Made by a program: the position numbers and the translations under genes. This document shows positions 51,997-61,493 of a stretch of 64,000 nt of DNA, one piece after another (the stretch's first letter is position 1; each line of letters opens with the position of its first letter). The DNA comes from UBA1731 sp964440985 (GTDB lineage: Bacteria > Verrucomicrobiota > Kiritimatiellia > RFP12 > UBA1067). The stretch is taken from positions 1 to 64,000 of the forward strand of contig CAYTWE010000005.1 in NCBI GenBank assembly GCA_964440985.1, in the 5' to 3' direction. The notes beneath the pieces are model-generated. The model saw nothing but the letters and a program-made list of their open reading frames with translations. It was not told the origin of the DNA and ran no database searches.

Positions 51997-53433
51997 ATGA
52001 ACAACAACAAGGCTACGTCGTTTCGGTGGATCATCTGCGCGATGCTCTTTGCCGCCACAACCGTCAATTACCTGGATCGTCAGGTTCTTTCCCTTACGTG
52101 GAAGGACTTTATCGCACCAGAGTTTCACTGGAACGATTCGCACTACGGCGTAATCACCGGCTATTTCTCCCTCATTTACGCCGTGTGCATGCTTTTCGCC
52201 GGACGCATAGTCGACTGGCTCGGCACGATGAAAGGCTATTTGTGGGCCATATTCATATGGTCTGCCGCCGCCTGTGCCCATGCGGCCTGCGGTTGGGCGA
52301 CGATGCACATCGAGGGCGTGGAATCCATCGCGGCGATGAAGGCGATTGAGTCCGGCTCGGCTCTCGCGGTCGCCGTCGGCTCCACATCGATGTGGCTGTT
52401 CCTCGCCTGCCGCTGCTTCCTCGGTTTGGGCGAGGCCGGAAACTTCCCGGCCGCAATCCGTGTGACCTCGGAGTATTTTCCGAAGAAGGATCGTGCGTTC
52501 GCGACGTCAATCTTCAATTCAGGCTCGTCGGTCGGCGCCTTGGCCGCACCTGCGCTCATCCCGCCTATGGCGAAGTGCTGGGGGTGGGAATCGGCGTTCG
52601 TGGTCATCGGTGCGCTCGGCTTCATCTGGATGGGATTCTGGATGCTCTTCTACCGCAAGCCGGAGGCCAGTCCGCACGTCAACGCTGCGGAGCTTGCCTA
52701 CATCAATTCCGACAATGCGGCAGGTGCGGACGCCACAGCCAAGGATGACGGGAAGGGCGTATCCATATGGAAATGCTTCACACTCAAGCACACGTGGGCG
52801 CTTCTGCTCGGACGCTTCACGACCGACGGCGTTTGGTGGTTCTTCCTCTTCTGGACGCCAAGCTATCTTTCAGACCAGTTTGGCTACACCAGTTCGTCTG
52901 GCATGGGCATGACGCTCATCATCGTCCTCTACGCCATCGTGACGTTCCTCTCCATCTACCTCTGCAAGATTCCGACATGGTTCGTTGACAGGAAGGGCAT
53001 GAATCCGTACGAAGGGCGCATGGTTGCGATGTTCATCTTCGCGTGTCTTCCGCTCCTTGCGCTCGGCGCCCAGCCGCTCGGCTCGATGAGCGCGTGGTGG
53101 CCCGCCATCCTGATCGGCATCGCCTGCGCAGGACATCAGGCCTGGAGCGCAAACGTGTACTCCGTAGTCGGCGACATGTTCCCCAAGTCCACGATAGGCA
53201 CTCTCACCGGCATCGCCGGCCTTGCGTCCGGATGCGGCAGCTTCCTCGTCAACATCGGAGCCGGCAAGCTCTTTACGTGGTCGGCGGCGCAGGGCGATGC
53301 ATTCGCGTTCCTCGGCTACACCGGCAAGCCCGCCGGCTACATGGTGATGTTCTGCTACTGTGCGTTTGCGTACCTTATCGGCTGGACGTGCATGAAGGTG
53401 CTCGTTCCGAAATACAGGCCGGTTGAACTCTGA
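51997..53433 (+). CDS. MFS transporter, hexuronate (ExuT/ACS) type
   Basis: A 478-residue, 12-segment major-facilitator transporter of the anion:cation symporter group that includes ExuT and GudP, expected to bring hexuronates or related sugar acids into the cell with protons or sodium. Typical features are NYLDRQVLSL near the N-terminus, GLGEAGNFPAAIRVTSEYFPKKDRAFATS-type loop (about 145-175), and FWTPSYL in the second half. The frame extends to 51832 but ATG 51997 lies seven bases after the -10. It heads a seven-gene operon, so its substrate is probably a product of the downstream enzymes. Confidence 0.87.
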   Translation: MNNNKATSFRWIICAMLFAATTVNYLDRQVLSLTWKDFIAPEFHWNDSHYGVITGYFSLIYAVCMLFAGRIVDWLGTMKGYLWAIFIWSAAACAHAACGWATMHIEGVESIAAMKAIESGSALAVAVGSTSMWLFLACRCFLGLGEAGNFPAAIRVTSEYFPKKDRAFATSIFNSGSSVGALAAPALIPPMAKCWGWESAFVVIGALGFIWMGFWMLFYRKPEASPHVNAAELAYINSDNAAGADATAKDDGKGVSIWKCFTLKHTWALLLGRFTTDGVWWFFLFWTPSYLSDQFGYTSSSGMGMTLIIVLYAIVTFLSIYLCKIPTWFVDRKGMNPYEGRMVAMFIFACLPLLALGAQPLGSMSAWWPAILIGIACAGHQAWSANVYSVVGDMFPKSTIGTLTGIAGLASGCGSFLVNIGAGKLFTWSAAQGDAFAFLGYTGKPAGYMVMFCYCAFAYLIGWTCMKVLVPKYRPVEL

Positions 53434-53454
53434 CCGCTGCTGGCGTGATTTGCC

Positions 53455-54837
53455 ATGAAGGACGTGTTCGCGTACGTAATCGGTCTCGGCGCATCTGTGA
53501 TGATGCCCGTGATATTCACTGTTCTTGGAGTGTGCATCGGCGTAAAGTTCTCCAAGGCGCTGAAATCCGGACTGCTTGTCGGAGTCGGCTTCGTCGGGCT
53601 TGGTGTCGTCACCGGGCTTCTGACGAATGGCGCGAACAACCTCGGCGCCGCGCTCGGACAGATGACGGAAATATACCGCCTGAACCTTTCGTTCTTCGAC
53701 CTCGGTTGGCCGGCCGCCGCTGCCGTAGCGTATTCGACTGCGGTTGGCGCTTTCATCATTCCGGTATGTCTTGGCGTGAACGTGCTGATGCTCGTCACAG
53801 GGACTACGCGTACGGTGAACATAGATCTCTGGAACTACTGGCACTTCGCGTTCCTCGGCGGCATTGTGTTCTACGCCACGGATTCGCTCGCCTGGGCGTT
53901 CTACGCGGCGGTTGTGCTGTATGTCATCACGCTCTGCATGGCGGATTTCACCGCCAAGGGATTTCAGGGCTACTACAAGGACATGGACGGCATTTCCATT
54001 CCGCAGCCGTTCTGCCAGAGCTTCACGCCGTTCGCCGTCGGCATCGGCTGGCTGCTTGACAGGATTCCCGGCTTTGACCGCCTCGACATAGATGCCGCGG
54101 GGATGAAGCGGAAGTTCGGCCTCTTCGGCGATCCGCTTTTCCTTGGCGTCGTAATCGGATGCGTCATCGGCGCACTTGCCTGCCCGACGTGGAATGCAGT
54201 CGTCGACCGCATCCCCAAGATACTCGCCCTCGGCGTCACGCTTGGCGCCGTCATGGAGTTGATTCCGCGCATCACGTCGCTTTTCATTGAAGGGCTGAAG
54301 CCGATTCAGGAGGCGACACGCTCGTTTGTGGAGCGCAGGTTCTCCGGTCTGAAAGGGCTTTCCATCGGAATGTCGCCGGCTGTGGTCATCGGACATCCCA
54401 CTACGCTGGTCGTCTCAATCCTGCTCATACCTGTCATACTTGTGCTGGCGGCGTTCCTTCCCGGCAACAGGTTCCTGCCGCTTGCGTCGCTCGCAGGAAT
54501 GTTCTACCTGTTTCCGTGCGTACTTCCGATCACGAAGGGCAACGTACCGAAGACGTTTGTCGTAGGTCTTGTCGCGCTTGTTGCCGGGCTGTATTTCATA
54601 ACGAACCTGACACCGGCGTTCACGAAGGCTGTCGTGGCGGTGAACGATGCCGCATACAGCGTTCCGCAGGGGATGGATGGCGTCGCCGCCCTCGATTTCG
54701 CTTCCGCATTCTGGTGCTGGCTTCTGTATCATCTCACGGTCTCGCTAAAGACTGTCGGCGCAATTGCCGCCGGTGCGTTGGCGGCGGCAATGATCGCCGT
54801 GAATTTCGTGAGAATCAGAAGGCTGTCATCAAGGTGA
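53455..54837 (+). CDS. GatC-like PTS galactitol-family IIC component, without IIA/IIB
   Basis: A 460-residue polytopic protein matching the EIIC of the galactitol PTS family: LNLSFFDLGWPAAAAVAYST (about 75-94), NIDLWNYWHFAFLGG (about 122-136) and the central GHPTTLVVSILLIPVILVLAAFLPGNRFLPLASLAG stretch, which lies at about 308-343. PTS IIC proteins normally need IIA and IIB to phosphorylate the sugar; none are adjacent, so this may act as a non-phosphorylating sugar permease, as proposed for some orphan GatC-type proteins, or use components encoded elsewhere. It starts 21 bases after the MFS gene. Confidence 0.85.
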   Translation: MKDVFAYVIGLGASVMMPVIFTVLGVCIGVKFSKALKSGLLVGVGFVGLGVVTGLLTNGANNLGAALGQMTEIYRLNLSFFDLGWPAAAAVAYSTAVGAFIIPVCLGVNVLMLVTGTTRTVNIDLWNYWHFAFLGGIVFYATDSLAWAFYAAVVLYVITLCMADFTAKGFQGYYKDMDGISIPQPFCQSFTPFAVGIGWLLDRIPGFDRLDIDAAGMKRKFGLFGDPLFLGVVIGCVIGALACPTWNAVVDRIPKILALGVTLGAVMELIPRITSLFIEGLKPIQEATRSFVERRFSGLKGLSIGMSPAVVIGHPTTLVVSILLIPVILVLAAFLPGNRFLPLASLAGMFYLFPCVLPITKGNVPKTFVVGLVALVAGLYFITNLTPAFTKAVVAVNDAAYSVPQGMDGVAALDFASAFWCWLLYHLTVSLKTVGAIAAGALAAAMIAVNFVRIRRLSSR

Positions 54838-54880
54838 CGGTCGCTGTACGGTCGATCAGAACAACAAGGAGACAAGAGAG

Positions 54881-56272
54881 ATGAGAAAAGCGTTGATTGC
54901 ATTAGCCGCCGTTGCGGCATCTGCGTTGGCGATGGGGGACTATGAGGCGAAATGGGAATCGCTCGACAAGAGGCCGGTGCCGCAGTGGTGGACGGATGCG
55001 AAGTTCGGCATCTTCATCCACTGGGGGCCCTACGCCGTGCCTGCGTACGCGCCCACGCCCGACGGCAAGAAGTTCAATTCCGACCTCTATGCGGAATGGT
55101 ATCACGGCAAGCTTATCGGCAATAACAAGAAGTTTGCCGAACACCATGAAAAGATGTACGGCAAGGCACCGTACGGCAATTTCGCCGCCGAATTCAAGGT
55201 CGAGAACTTCGACGCGAAGAAGTGGGCCGATCTCTTCAAGCGGGCCGGCGCAAGGTACGTGGTGCTGACGTCGAAGCACCACGACGGCTATGCGCTGTGG
55301 CCCAGTCCGGAGACTCCGTACTACAACTCGGTGATGCTTGGCTCCGGACGTGACATCGCCCGCGAGTTCTGCGACGCCATGCGCGAGGCGGGGCTGAAGC
55401 GCGGCTTCTACTACTCGATGCTCGAATATGCAAACCCGTACTATCCGAGCAGGCGGCACGAGAAGGCCAAGACCGCGCTTTCGATCGAGGAATGGAACGA
55501 GCGCATGAACCTGCCGCAGCTCAAGGAACTCGCCGACGTCTACGAGGCGGACATAATCTGGCCTGACGGCGAGTGGGATTTCCCGTCCAGCAGGCACTGC
55601 TCCGAAAAGTATCTCGCATGGCTCTTCAACGAATCGAAGGTCAAGGACACGGTGGTCGTGAACGACCGCTGGGGCAACGACAGCCGTGGACGTCATGGCG
55701 GACACTACACTACGGAGTATCTGCTTGAGGGCTTCAACAACGACGGCGTGAGCGACACGCATCCGTGGGAGGAGTGCCGCGGCATCGGAAACTCCTTCGG
55801 CTACAACCGCTATGAGACGCCGGACGAGTACATGACACGTGAGCGCTGCATAGAGACGCTTGCATCCTGCGTATCGCGCGGCGGCAACCTGCTTCTCAAC
55901 ATCGGGCCGACGGCTGACGGTCGCATCCCCGCCATAATGCAGGATCGTCTTCTCGCCATGGGACGCTGGCTTGACGTCAACGGCGAGGCGATATACGCAA
56001 CCCAGCGGGGCGGCGTGAACGACCCAGGCGCGAAGGACAGCAAGGTCTACTATACGCGCAAGGGCAACGACCTCTACGCAATCTGCTTCAAGTGGCCGAA
56101 GGGTGAACTCAAGCTCTCCGGGGTGGGGACGGTCAAGGGCGTGTCGCTTCTCGGCTCTCAGGTCGCAATCGGATTCAAGGCCGATGCCGACTCCGTTGCG
56201 ATCGACGCTTCGTCAGTTTCGCCTGCGGATATGCCGTGCGAACTTGCCTGGGTGTTCAAACTCAGCCGATAA
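54881..56272 (+). CDS. GH29 alpha-L-fucosidase
   Basis: A 463-residue exported retaining alpha-L-fucosidase. Signal peptide about 1-19; the family's N-terminal signature WWTDAKFGIFIHWGPYAVPAY at about 36-56; SKHHDGYALWPS (about 131-142); catalytic nucleophile D229 in WPDGEWD; NLLLNIGPTADGRI near 330-343. A C-terminal beta domain follows. The acid/base residue varies in this family and is not assigned. SD AAGGAG is nine bases before ATG 54881. Fucose released here could feed the class II aldolase pathway at the left end of the window. Confidence 0.94.
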   Translation: MRKALIALAAVAASALAMGDYEAKWESLDKRPVPQWWTDAKFGIFIHWGPYAVPAYAPTPDGKKFNSDLYAEWYHGKLIGNNKKFAEHHEKMYGKAPYGNFAAEFKVENFDAKKWADLFKRAGARYVVLTSKHHDGYALWPSPETPYYNSVMLGSGRDIAREFCDAMREAGLKRGFYYSMLEYANPYYPSRRHEKAKTALSIEEWNERMNLPQLKELADVYEADIIWPDGEWDFPSSRHCSEKYLAWLFNESKVKDTVVVNDRWGNDSRGRHGGHYTTEYLLEGFNNDGVSDTHPWEECRGIGNSFGYNRYETPDEYMTRERCIETLASCVSRGGNLLLNIGPTADGRIPAIMQDRLLAMGRWLDVNGEAIYATQRGGVNDPGAKDSKVYYTRKGNDLYAICFKWPKGELKLSGVGTVKGVSLLGSQVAIGFKADADSVAIDASSVSPADMPCELAWVFKLSR

Positions 56273-56287
56273 GAACTGGAGAAAACC

Positions 56288-57229
56288 ATGAAACACAGCA
56301 TAGCAGCGATTGTTTCCGCCGCCGTCATGTGCGCCGGTGCAACAGAAACGAAGTATTCCGTGCAGGTGGCCTGCCATCCCGACGACTTCAGGACGTACGA
56401 CACCGAGACGATCCGCGACCGCTTCGCGATGGAGAAGGTGATGGTTTCAGACGAAATCCGCGTCACGTACACGATGTACGACAGGATGGTTTACGGCGGT
56501 GCGATGCCGGTGAAGTCCGAGCTCTCGCTTGAGCCTTTCCCGGAGCTCAAGGCCGCGCATTTCCTTGACAGGCGCGAACTTGGCGTAATCAACGTCGGCG
56601 GAACGGGCGTTGTGACCGTTGACGGCGAGGAGTACGCCCTTGAGTTCAAGGAGGCGCTTTACGTCGGGTGCGGGAAGAAGGACGTAAAGTTCAAATCGCT
56701 TGACGCAGACCGTCCGGCGAAGTTCTACATCAACTCCGCCCCTGCATACAGGGAATTCGTGACGCAGCGCATTACGTCCGACCAGAACTGCAGGAAGCCG
56801 GGCTACACGATCGGCAACTACATCAAGGCCGGAAGTCTGGAGGAATCGAACGACCGCGTGATCAACCAGCTCATAGTTGCGCCTGTCCTCCGGAAGAAAT
56901 CCGGCGGCGGATGCAACCAGCTTCAGATGGGGCTTACGGAACTCAAGCCCGGAAGCGTGTGGAACACAATGCCGCAGCACACGCACAACCGCCGCATGGA
57001 GGTCTACTTCTACTTCAACGTTCCCAAGGGACAGGCTATCTGCCATCAGATTGGCAAGCCGCAGGAGCAGCGCATCGTGTGGCTCCACAACGAACAGGCT
57101 ATCGCCAACCCGGAGTGGAGCGTCCACTCCGCCGCCGGAACGTCGAACTACATGTTCATCTGGGGAATGGCCGGGGAGAACCTCGACTACGGTGACATGG
57201 ACAAGATACCCTGCCTTGAAATGCGCTGA
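56288..57229 (+). CDS. kduI: KduI 5-dehydro-4-deoxyglucuronate isomerase with an N-terminal signal peptide
   Basis: A 313-residue cupin isomerase converting 4-deoxy-L-threo-5-hexosulose uronate into 3-deoxy-D-glycero-2,5-hexodiulosonate, from pectin or glycosaminoglycan breakdown. Metal ligands H231, H233, E238 and H280 are all present (PQHTHNRRMEVYFYF, SVHSAAGT). E. coli KduI has 278 residues and is cytoplasmic; here about 22 extra N-terminal residues form a basic-hydrophobic stretch ending AGA before TETKYS, a plausible signal peptide. GGAG precedes ATG 56288; internal ATG 56327 has no SD. It lies between the fucosidase and a sodium symporter. Confidence 0.92.
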   Translation: MKHSIAAIVSAAVMCAGATETKYSVQVACHPDDFRTYDTETIRDRFAMEKVMVSDEIRVTYTMYDRMVYGGAMPVKSELSLEPFPELKAAHFLDRRELGVINVGGTGVVTVDGEEYALEFKEALYVGCGKKDVKFKSLDADRPAKFYINSAPAYREFVTQRITSDQNCRKPGYTIGNYIKAGSLEESNDRVINQLIVAPVLRKKSGGGCNQLQMGLTELKPGSVWNTMPQHTHNRRMEVYFYFNVPKGQAICHQIGKPQEQRIVWLHNEQAIANPEWSVHSAAGTSNYMFIWGMAGENLDYGDMDKIPCLEMR

Positions 57230-57276
57230 TGAAGCGCCCATCGGTTGGCCGACATAGCACAGATTGAAGTGAAACC

Positions 57277-58857
57277 ATGATTAAGACCGTACTTCTCGTT
57301 CTGTATTTTGCGACGATGCTTGCCATCGGGTTCGCCTGCCGGAAACGGGCGAAGAACGTTTCAGGTTTTGTGCTTGGAGGCCGCACCGTCGGGCCGTGGC
57401 TGACTGCGTTTGCGTACGGTACGTCCTACTTTTCCGCTGTCGTGTTCGTTGGATATGCCGGCCAGTTCGGGTGGCGGTACGGCATATCCGCGACATGGGC
57501 GGGAATCGGAAATGCGCTGATAGGTTCTCTTCTCGCCTGGGCGGTGCTTGGACGCCGCACCCGCATCATGACGCAGCATCTTGATTCGGCGACAATGCCG
57601 GACTTCTTCGAGAAGAGATTCGGTAGCCCTGCGTTGAAGATTGCCGCCGCGACGATCATATTCATCTTTCTGATACCGTACACCGCATCGCTGTACAATG
57701 GCCTCTCGCGTCTGTTCGGCATGGCGTTCTCGATAGACTATGCGTGGTGCATCGTCCTGATGTCCGTGCTTACCGCGATATACGTGATCGCCGGCGGATA
57801 CATGGCGACGGCCATCAACGATTTCATACAGGGTATCGTGATGCTCGTGGGCATATCGGCGGTCATATGGGCTACGCTCGAGACGAAGGGCGGGCTTCTC
57901 GCCTCGCTTGACGGCTTGGCCCGCGTTCCCGGCCCGGCGATCGTCCCCGGCGGTGAAGCGACGCCCGGCATATTTACGTCCTTCCTCGGCCCGGAACCGC
58001 TTAACCTCCTGTTTGTGGTGCTGCTCACATCGCTCGGCACATGGGGGCTTCCGCAGATGGTGCAGAAGTTCTACGCCATCACGAACGAAGGCGCCATAAA
58101 GAAGGGTACTGTCATCTCAACGCTCTTCGCATTCGTCGTTGCCGGCGGATGCTATTTTCTTGGCGGGTTCGGACGTCTCTTCACCGATGTTCTCGATGTT
58201 GGGGCGAACGGGCTGCCGGCGGGCGGGTTCGACGCAATCGTCCCGAAGATGCTTGAAGGCCTCTCGCCGCTCCTCCTTGCGCTTGTCGTGGTGCTTGTGC
58301 TGTCGGCATCGATGAGTACGCTCTCTTCGCTCGTGATGACATCCTCATCCACATTCACCATGGACTTCATCAACGGTCTCAAGAAGCGCAAGATGAGCGA
58401 CTCCGGACAGGTGCTCTGCATCCGTCTTCTTGTTGTCGTATTCATCGCCATCTCCGGCGGCCTTGCCCTTGTTCAGTACAAGAGCAGCAGTCCGATAGCG
58501 TTCATCGCGCAGATGATGGGCGTGTCGTGGGGTGCGATGGCCGGTGCGTTTCTTGCGCCGTTTCTGTATGCGCTCTACTCGAAGCGCGTGACGGCGGCAT
58601 CCTGCTGGACGTGCTTCATTGCGGCCCCGGTGTTCACGCTCGTGTGCGTGTTCTGCAACGACTCCATGCCTCAGGTTCTCAAGTCTCCGATCAACACAGG
58701 CGCAATCGCGATGCTCGCCGGACTTGTGATCGTTCCGGTCGTCAACCTGTTCACCCGGAGGCCTCCCAGCGACATTGTGGATGGCTCATTCGCCTGCTAT
58801 GACAGGACGACGGTCGTTCCGCAGTCCACTGCCCTCGGTGCAACGACCGAGAAATGA
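57277..58857 (+). CDS. Sodium/solute symporter family (SSS) transporter
   Basis: A 526-residue transporter of the SSS family with about 13-14 membrane segments. Recognisable parts: the YFATMLAIGFACRKRAKNVSGFVLGGRTVGPWLTAFAYGTSYFSAVVFVG-type start (residues about 9-58), GGYMATAINDFIQGIVML (about 172-189), WGLPQMVQKFYAI and LSASMSTLSSLVMTSSSTF. These proteins couple Na+ entry to uptake of sugars, sialic acid, proline and other solutes. In this operon a sugar or uronate derivative is likely. Starts 47 bases after kduI. Confidence 0.9.
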   Translation: MIKTVLLVLYFATMLAIGFACRKRAKNVSGFVLGGRTVGPWLTAFAYGTSYFSAVVFVGYAGQFGWRYGISATWAGIGNALIGSLLAWAVLGRRTRIMTQHLDSATMPDFFEKRFGSPALKIAAATIIFIFLIPYTASLYNGLSRLFGMAFSIDYAWCIVLMSVLTAIYVIAGGYMATAINDFIQGIVMLVGISAVIWATLETKGGLLASLDGLARVPGPAIVPGGEATPGIFTSFLGPEPLNLLFVVLLTSLGTWGLPQMVQKFYAITNEGAIKKGTVISTLFAFVVAGGCYFLGGFGRLFTDVLDVGANGLPAGGFDAIVPKMLEGLSPLLLALVVVLVLSASMSTLSSLVMTSSSTFTMDFINGLKKRKMSDSGQVLCIRLLVVVFIAISGGLALVQYKSSSPIAFIAQMMGVSWGAMAGAFLAPFLYALYSKRVTAASCWTCFIAAPVFTLVCVFCNDSMPQVLKSPINTGAIAMLAGLVIVPVVNLFTRRPPSDIVDGSFACYDRTTVVPQSTALGATTEK

Positions 58858-58880
58858 ATTTAAGCCAAAGGAGCCACCAC

Positions 58881-61493
58881 ATGAAATTGAAGACAGCGCT
58901 GACGCTTGCCTGTACCGCTTTTGCCGTCAGGACGCTCTGCGCGGCGGCATCGGTCGCTGAAACGACCATCGAACTGCCCACATATCCATTTTCGGATCCC
59001 GACCCTGTGCCGGCGACAGGAAAAAGCAACTATCCGTACTTTTTCTTTGACGGCACGAGCGACACGAACGTAATGAAGAGATGGAAGGCCGTCATTCTCG
59101 AGAACGAGAAGATAAAGGTGACGATACTGCCTGAGATAGGCGGCAAGATATGGGGTGCGATCGATAAGGCCACCGGAAACGAGTTCATATACTTCAACCA
59201 TTCCGTGAAGTTCCGCAACATCGCGAGACGTGGCCCCTGGTGCTCCGGCGGCATCGAGTTCAACTTCGGCATCATCGGGCACGCCCCCTCGACTTCAACT
59301 CCGGTTTCCTACTTCTGCCGCACAAATTCGGACGGAAGCGTGAGCTACTTCTGCTCCGACACGGAGCTTATCTGCCGCACCACATGGCAGGTTGAGGTGA
59401 ATCTTCCGCCGGACGCCGACCACTTTGTCACCCGCACGGTGTGGTTCAACGGCTCGAACTTCTCGGCGCCGTACTATCAGTGGATGAACGCTGCGTATTC
59501 CGTTCGTGGAGATCCGCAGTTCTTCTTCCCTGGAAAGTCCTACATAGGACACGGCGGCGATTCACACCGGTGGCCGGTGGATGCGGACGGCAACGACCTC
59601 TCGCGCTTTTCCGGAAACGCCTTTGGCGGTCCGAAATCTGAACACGTCCTCGACGGCGACAATTCGCTTTACGGCATATGGTGGCCGGAAAAGAAGTTCG
59701 GCTCGATCCACACAAACCACATCACGCAGAAGTACGGACGCAAGGTGTGGCTGTGGGCGCAGTCCCGCGACGGAGAGATATGGGAGGATCTTCTGACCGA
59801 CGGCGACGGACAGTATACGGAACTTCAGTCCGGACGGTGCTTCAACCAGCCGGCCGATACGCACAAGACGCCGTTCAAGCATACGGCTTTTGCCCCTGGC
59901 GCAACGGATACGTTCGAGGAGACGTGGGGCGTTGTGCGCGAACGCACTGTGTTTGATAACCTTTGCCGCGAGACGAATTTCGTTATGCGTCCGCAGACGA
60001 TGCCCGCCGATTTCAACTGGGACACCGCATACGGACACTTCATCAAGGGTGAACAGCTGATCCGTCGCCGCCTTGACGCGGATGGCGAGAGGGAACTGAA
60101 GGAATCGCTCAGGATCGAGCCGTATTATGTTCCGGCGCTTGGGGCTCTTGCATCACTTGCCGTCCGTCGCGGCCTGTACGGCGAGGCGCACAGGTACGCG
60201 AATGTCGCCCTTTCGGTGGACACCTACGATTCCGCCGCAAACTATGCCGACGGTCAGGCATATTTCGCTGAGGGTGAACTTCGCAAGGCCAAGGAGAGGC
60301 TTGGTCTTGCAGCCTACTCCCCGCTGTTCCGCACTGCGGCGTTCGCGCTTGTCGCAAAAATTGAGCTGCGCGAAGGGAACTGGAACGCAGCAAGGTCGAT
60401 GGCCGACAACGCGCTGCTTGCGAACGGACTCAACCTCGATGCGCATCTCGTGAAGATTGTTGCAGCCCGCAAGGCAGGAATTGTTGCGGAGTCAGCCGCA
60501 GAGGCACGTCGCATACTTGAGCGCGTTCCGCTGTTCCATGCCGCACGGCATGAACTGAATCTTTCCGATTCTTCGTCCGAGCCGTTTGAAAAATATGTGC
60601 GCGGCGAGTTCCCGTACCAGGACTATCTTGAAATCGGCACATGGTATGAGGAGGCAGGTCTTGACGTTGAGGCCGAGAGGTTCTTCCGCTTGGCGGCGAC
60701 AAACCAGGTCGGCGGAATCCGTCTTGCGTTTCTGCTGAACCGCACCGGCCGGACGTCGGAGGCGGCAAAGGTTCTCGATGGCGTTGTCGGCAGAAGGGTT
60801 GATTTCGGCCTTCCGTTCAGGCGCGAATCCCTCCCCTCGCTTTTGTGGGCGGCGGGCGTCCGCAGTGAATGGAAGTTCAGGTACTATGCTGCTGTCGGGC
60901 TTGCCGCAAATGCGCAGGGCGAACGTGCAAACGAACTGCTTGCATCGTGCGGGAACGATCCCGACGAGGAGACGTTCTATCTGTACAGGGCGTCGCGCAT
61001 GAATGGTGAAAGCCGTCTTGCGGATTTGCGCAAAGCGGCGTCCCTGCAGAACTCCTGGCGCACCGGATATGCCATATACCGCCATTTTGCGGATGACGGC
61101 AAATGGGAACAGGCGCTGACCGAAATCGAGCCGTATGCAAAACGGCTTCCGGACGTAAATCTCATCAAACTGTCGTATGGAACTGCGCTCGCGAAGAGCG
61201 GACGGTACCGCAAGGCGATAGCCTACCTTGAGAGTGTGACAATCCTGCCGTCCGAACATGGCGACAACGCGCTTTCGGCGTGGGTCTACGCCTGTCGCGG
61301 CGTTGCGCTCGAAGCGCTTTCGGGCGGCGACCGTCCGGCGGCGAGGGTTGCCGTCGCGAAGGCGCTTTCCTATCCGGAGAACCTTGGATGCGGCAAGCCG
61401 TACGATCTGCCGCCACGCGGAACGCCGGAGCGTCCCGGACTGCTTGACGACTGGCCGGAGGCGCTTCGCGACCTCATCGAATGGAAGCGATGA
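58881..61493 (+). CDS. Secreted DUF5107 plus TPR protein
   Basis: An 870-residue exported protein. Signal peptide about 1-22; a DUF5107 beta-rich domain (about 40-350; ILENEKIKVTILPEIGGKIWGAIDKATGNEF-like aldose-epimerase fold start at about 63-93, and GIEFNFGIIGHAPS); then tetratricopeptide-type helical repeats (about 390-830). The DUF5107 fold resembles galactose-mutarotase-like carbohydrate-binding domains, and family members lie in polysaccharide-use loci, but activity is unknown. SD AAGGAG (58868-58873) is seven bases before ATG 58881; the upstream ATG at 58854 overlaps the symporter stop and is not used. Confidence 0.83.
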   Translation: MKLKTALTLACTAFAVRTLCAAASVAETTIELPTYPFSDPDPVPATGKSNYPYFFFDGTSDTNVMKRWKAVILENEKIKVTILPEIGGKIWGAIDKATGNEFIYFNHSVKFRNIARRGPWCSGGIEFNFGIIGHAPSTSTPVSYFCRTNSDGSVSYFCSDTELICRTTWQVEVNLPPDADHFVTRTVWFNGSNFSAPYYQWMNAAYSVRGDPQFFFPGKSYIGHGGDSHRWPVDADGNDLSRFSGNAFGGPKSEHVLDGDNSLYGIWWPEKKFGSIHTNHITQKYGRKVWLWAQSRDGEIWEDLLTDGDGQYTELQSGRCFNQPADTHKTPFKHTAFAPGATDTFEETWGVVRERTVFDNLCRETNFVMRPQTMPADFNWDTAYGHFIKGEQLIRRRLDADGERELKESLRIEPYYVPALGALASLAVRRGLYGEAHRYANVALSVDTYDSAANYADGQAYFAEGELRKAKERLGLAAYSPLFRTAAFALVAKIELREGNWNAARSMADNALLANGLNLDAHLVKIVAARKAGIVAESAAEARRILERVPLFHAARHELNLSDSSSEPFEKYVRGEFPYQDYLEIGTWYEEAGLDVEAERFFRLAATNQVGGIRLAFLLNRTGRTSEAAKVLDGVVGRRVDFGLPFRRESLPSLLWAAGVRSEWKFRYYAAVGLAANAQGERANELLASCGNDPDEETFYLYRASRMNGESRLADLRKAASLQNSWRTGYAIYRHFADDGKWEQALTEIEPYAKRLPDVNLIKLSYGTALAKSGRYRKAIAYLESVTILPSEHGDNALSAWVYACRGVALEALSGGDRPAARVAVAKALSYPENLGCGKPYDLPPRGTPERPGLLDDWPEALRDLIEWKR

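Noticed and set aside
52870..54396. A 508-codon minus-strand frame across the MFS and GatC-like genes
   Set aside because: Antisense to two clear membrane transporters; the product is His/Arg/Glu-rich and lacks recognisable features.
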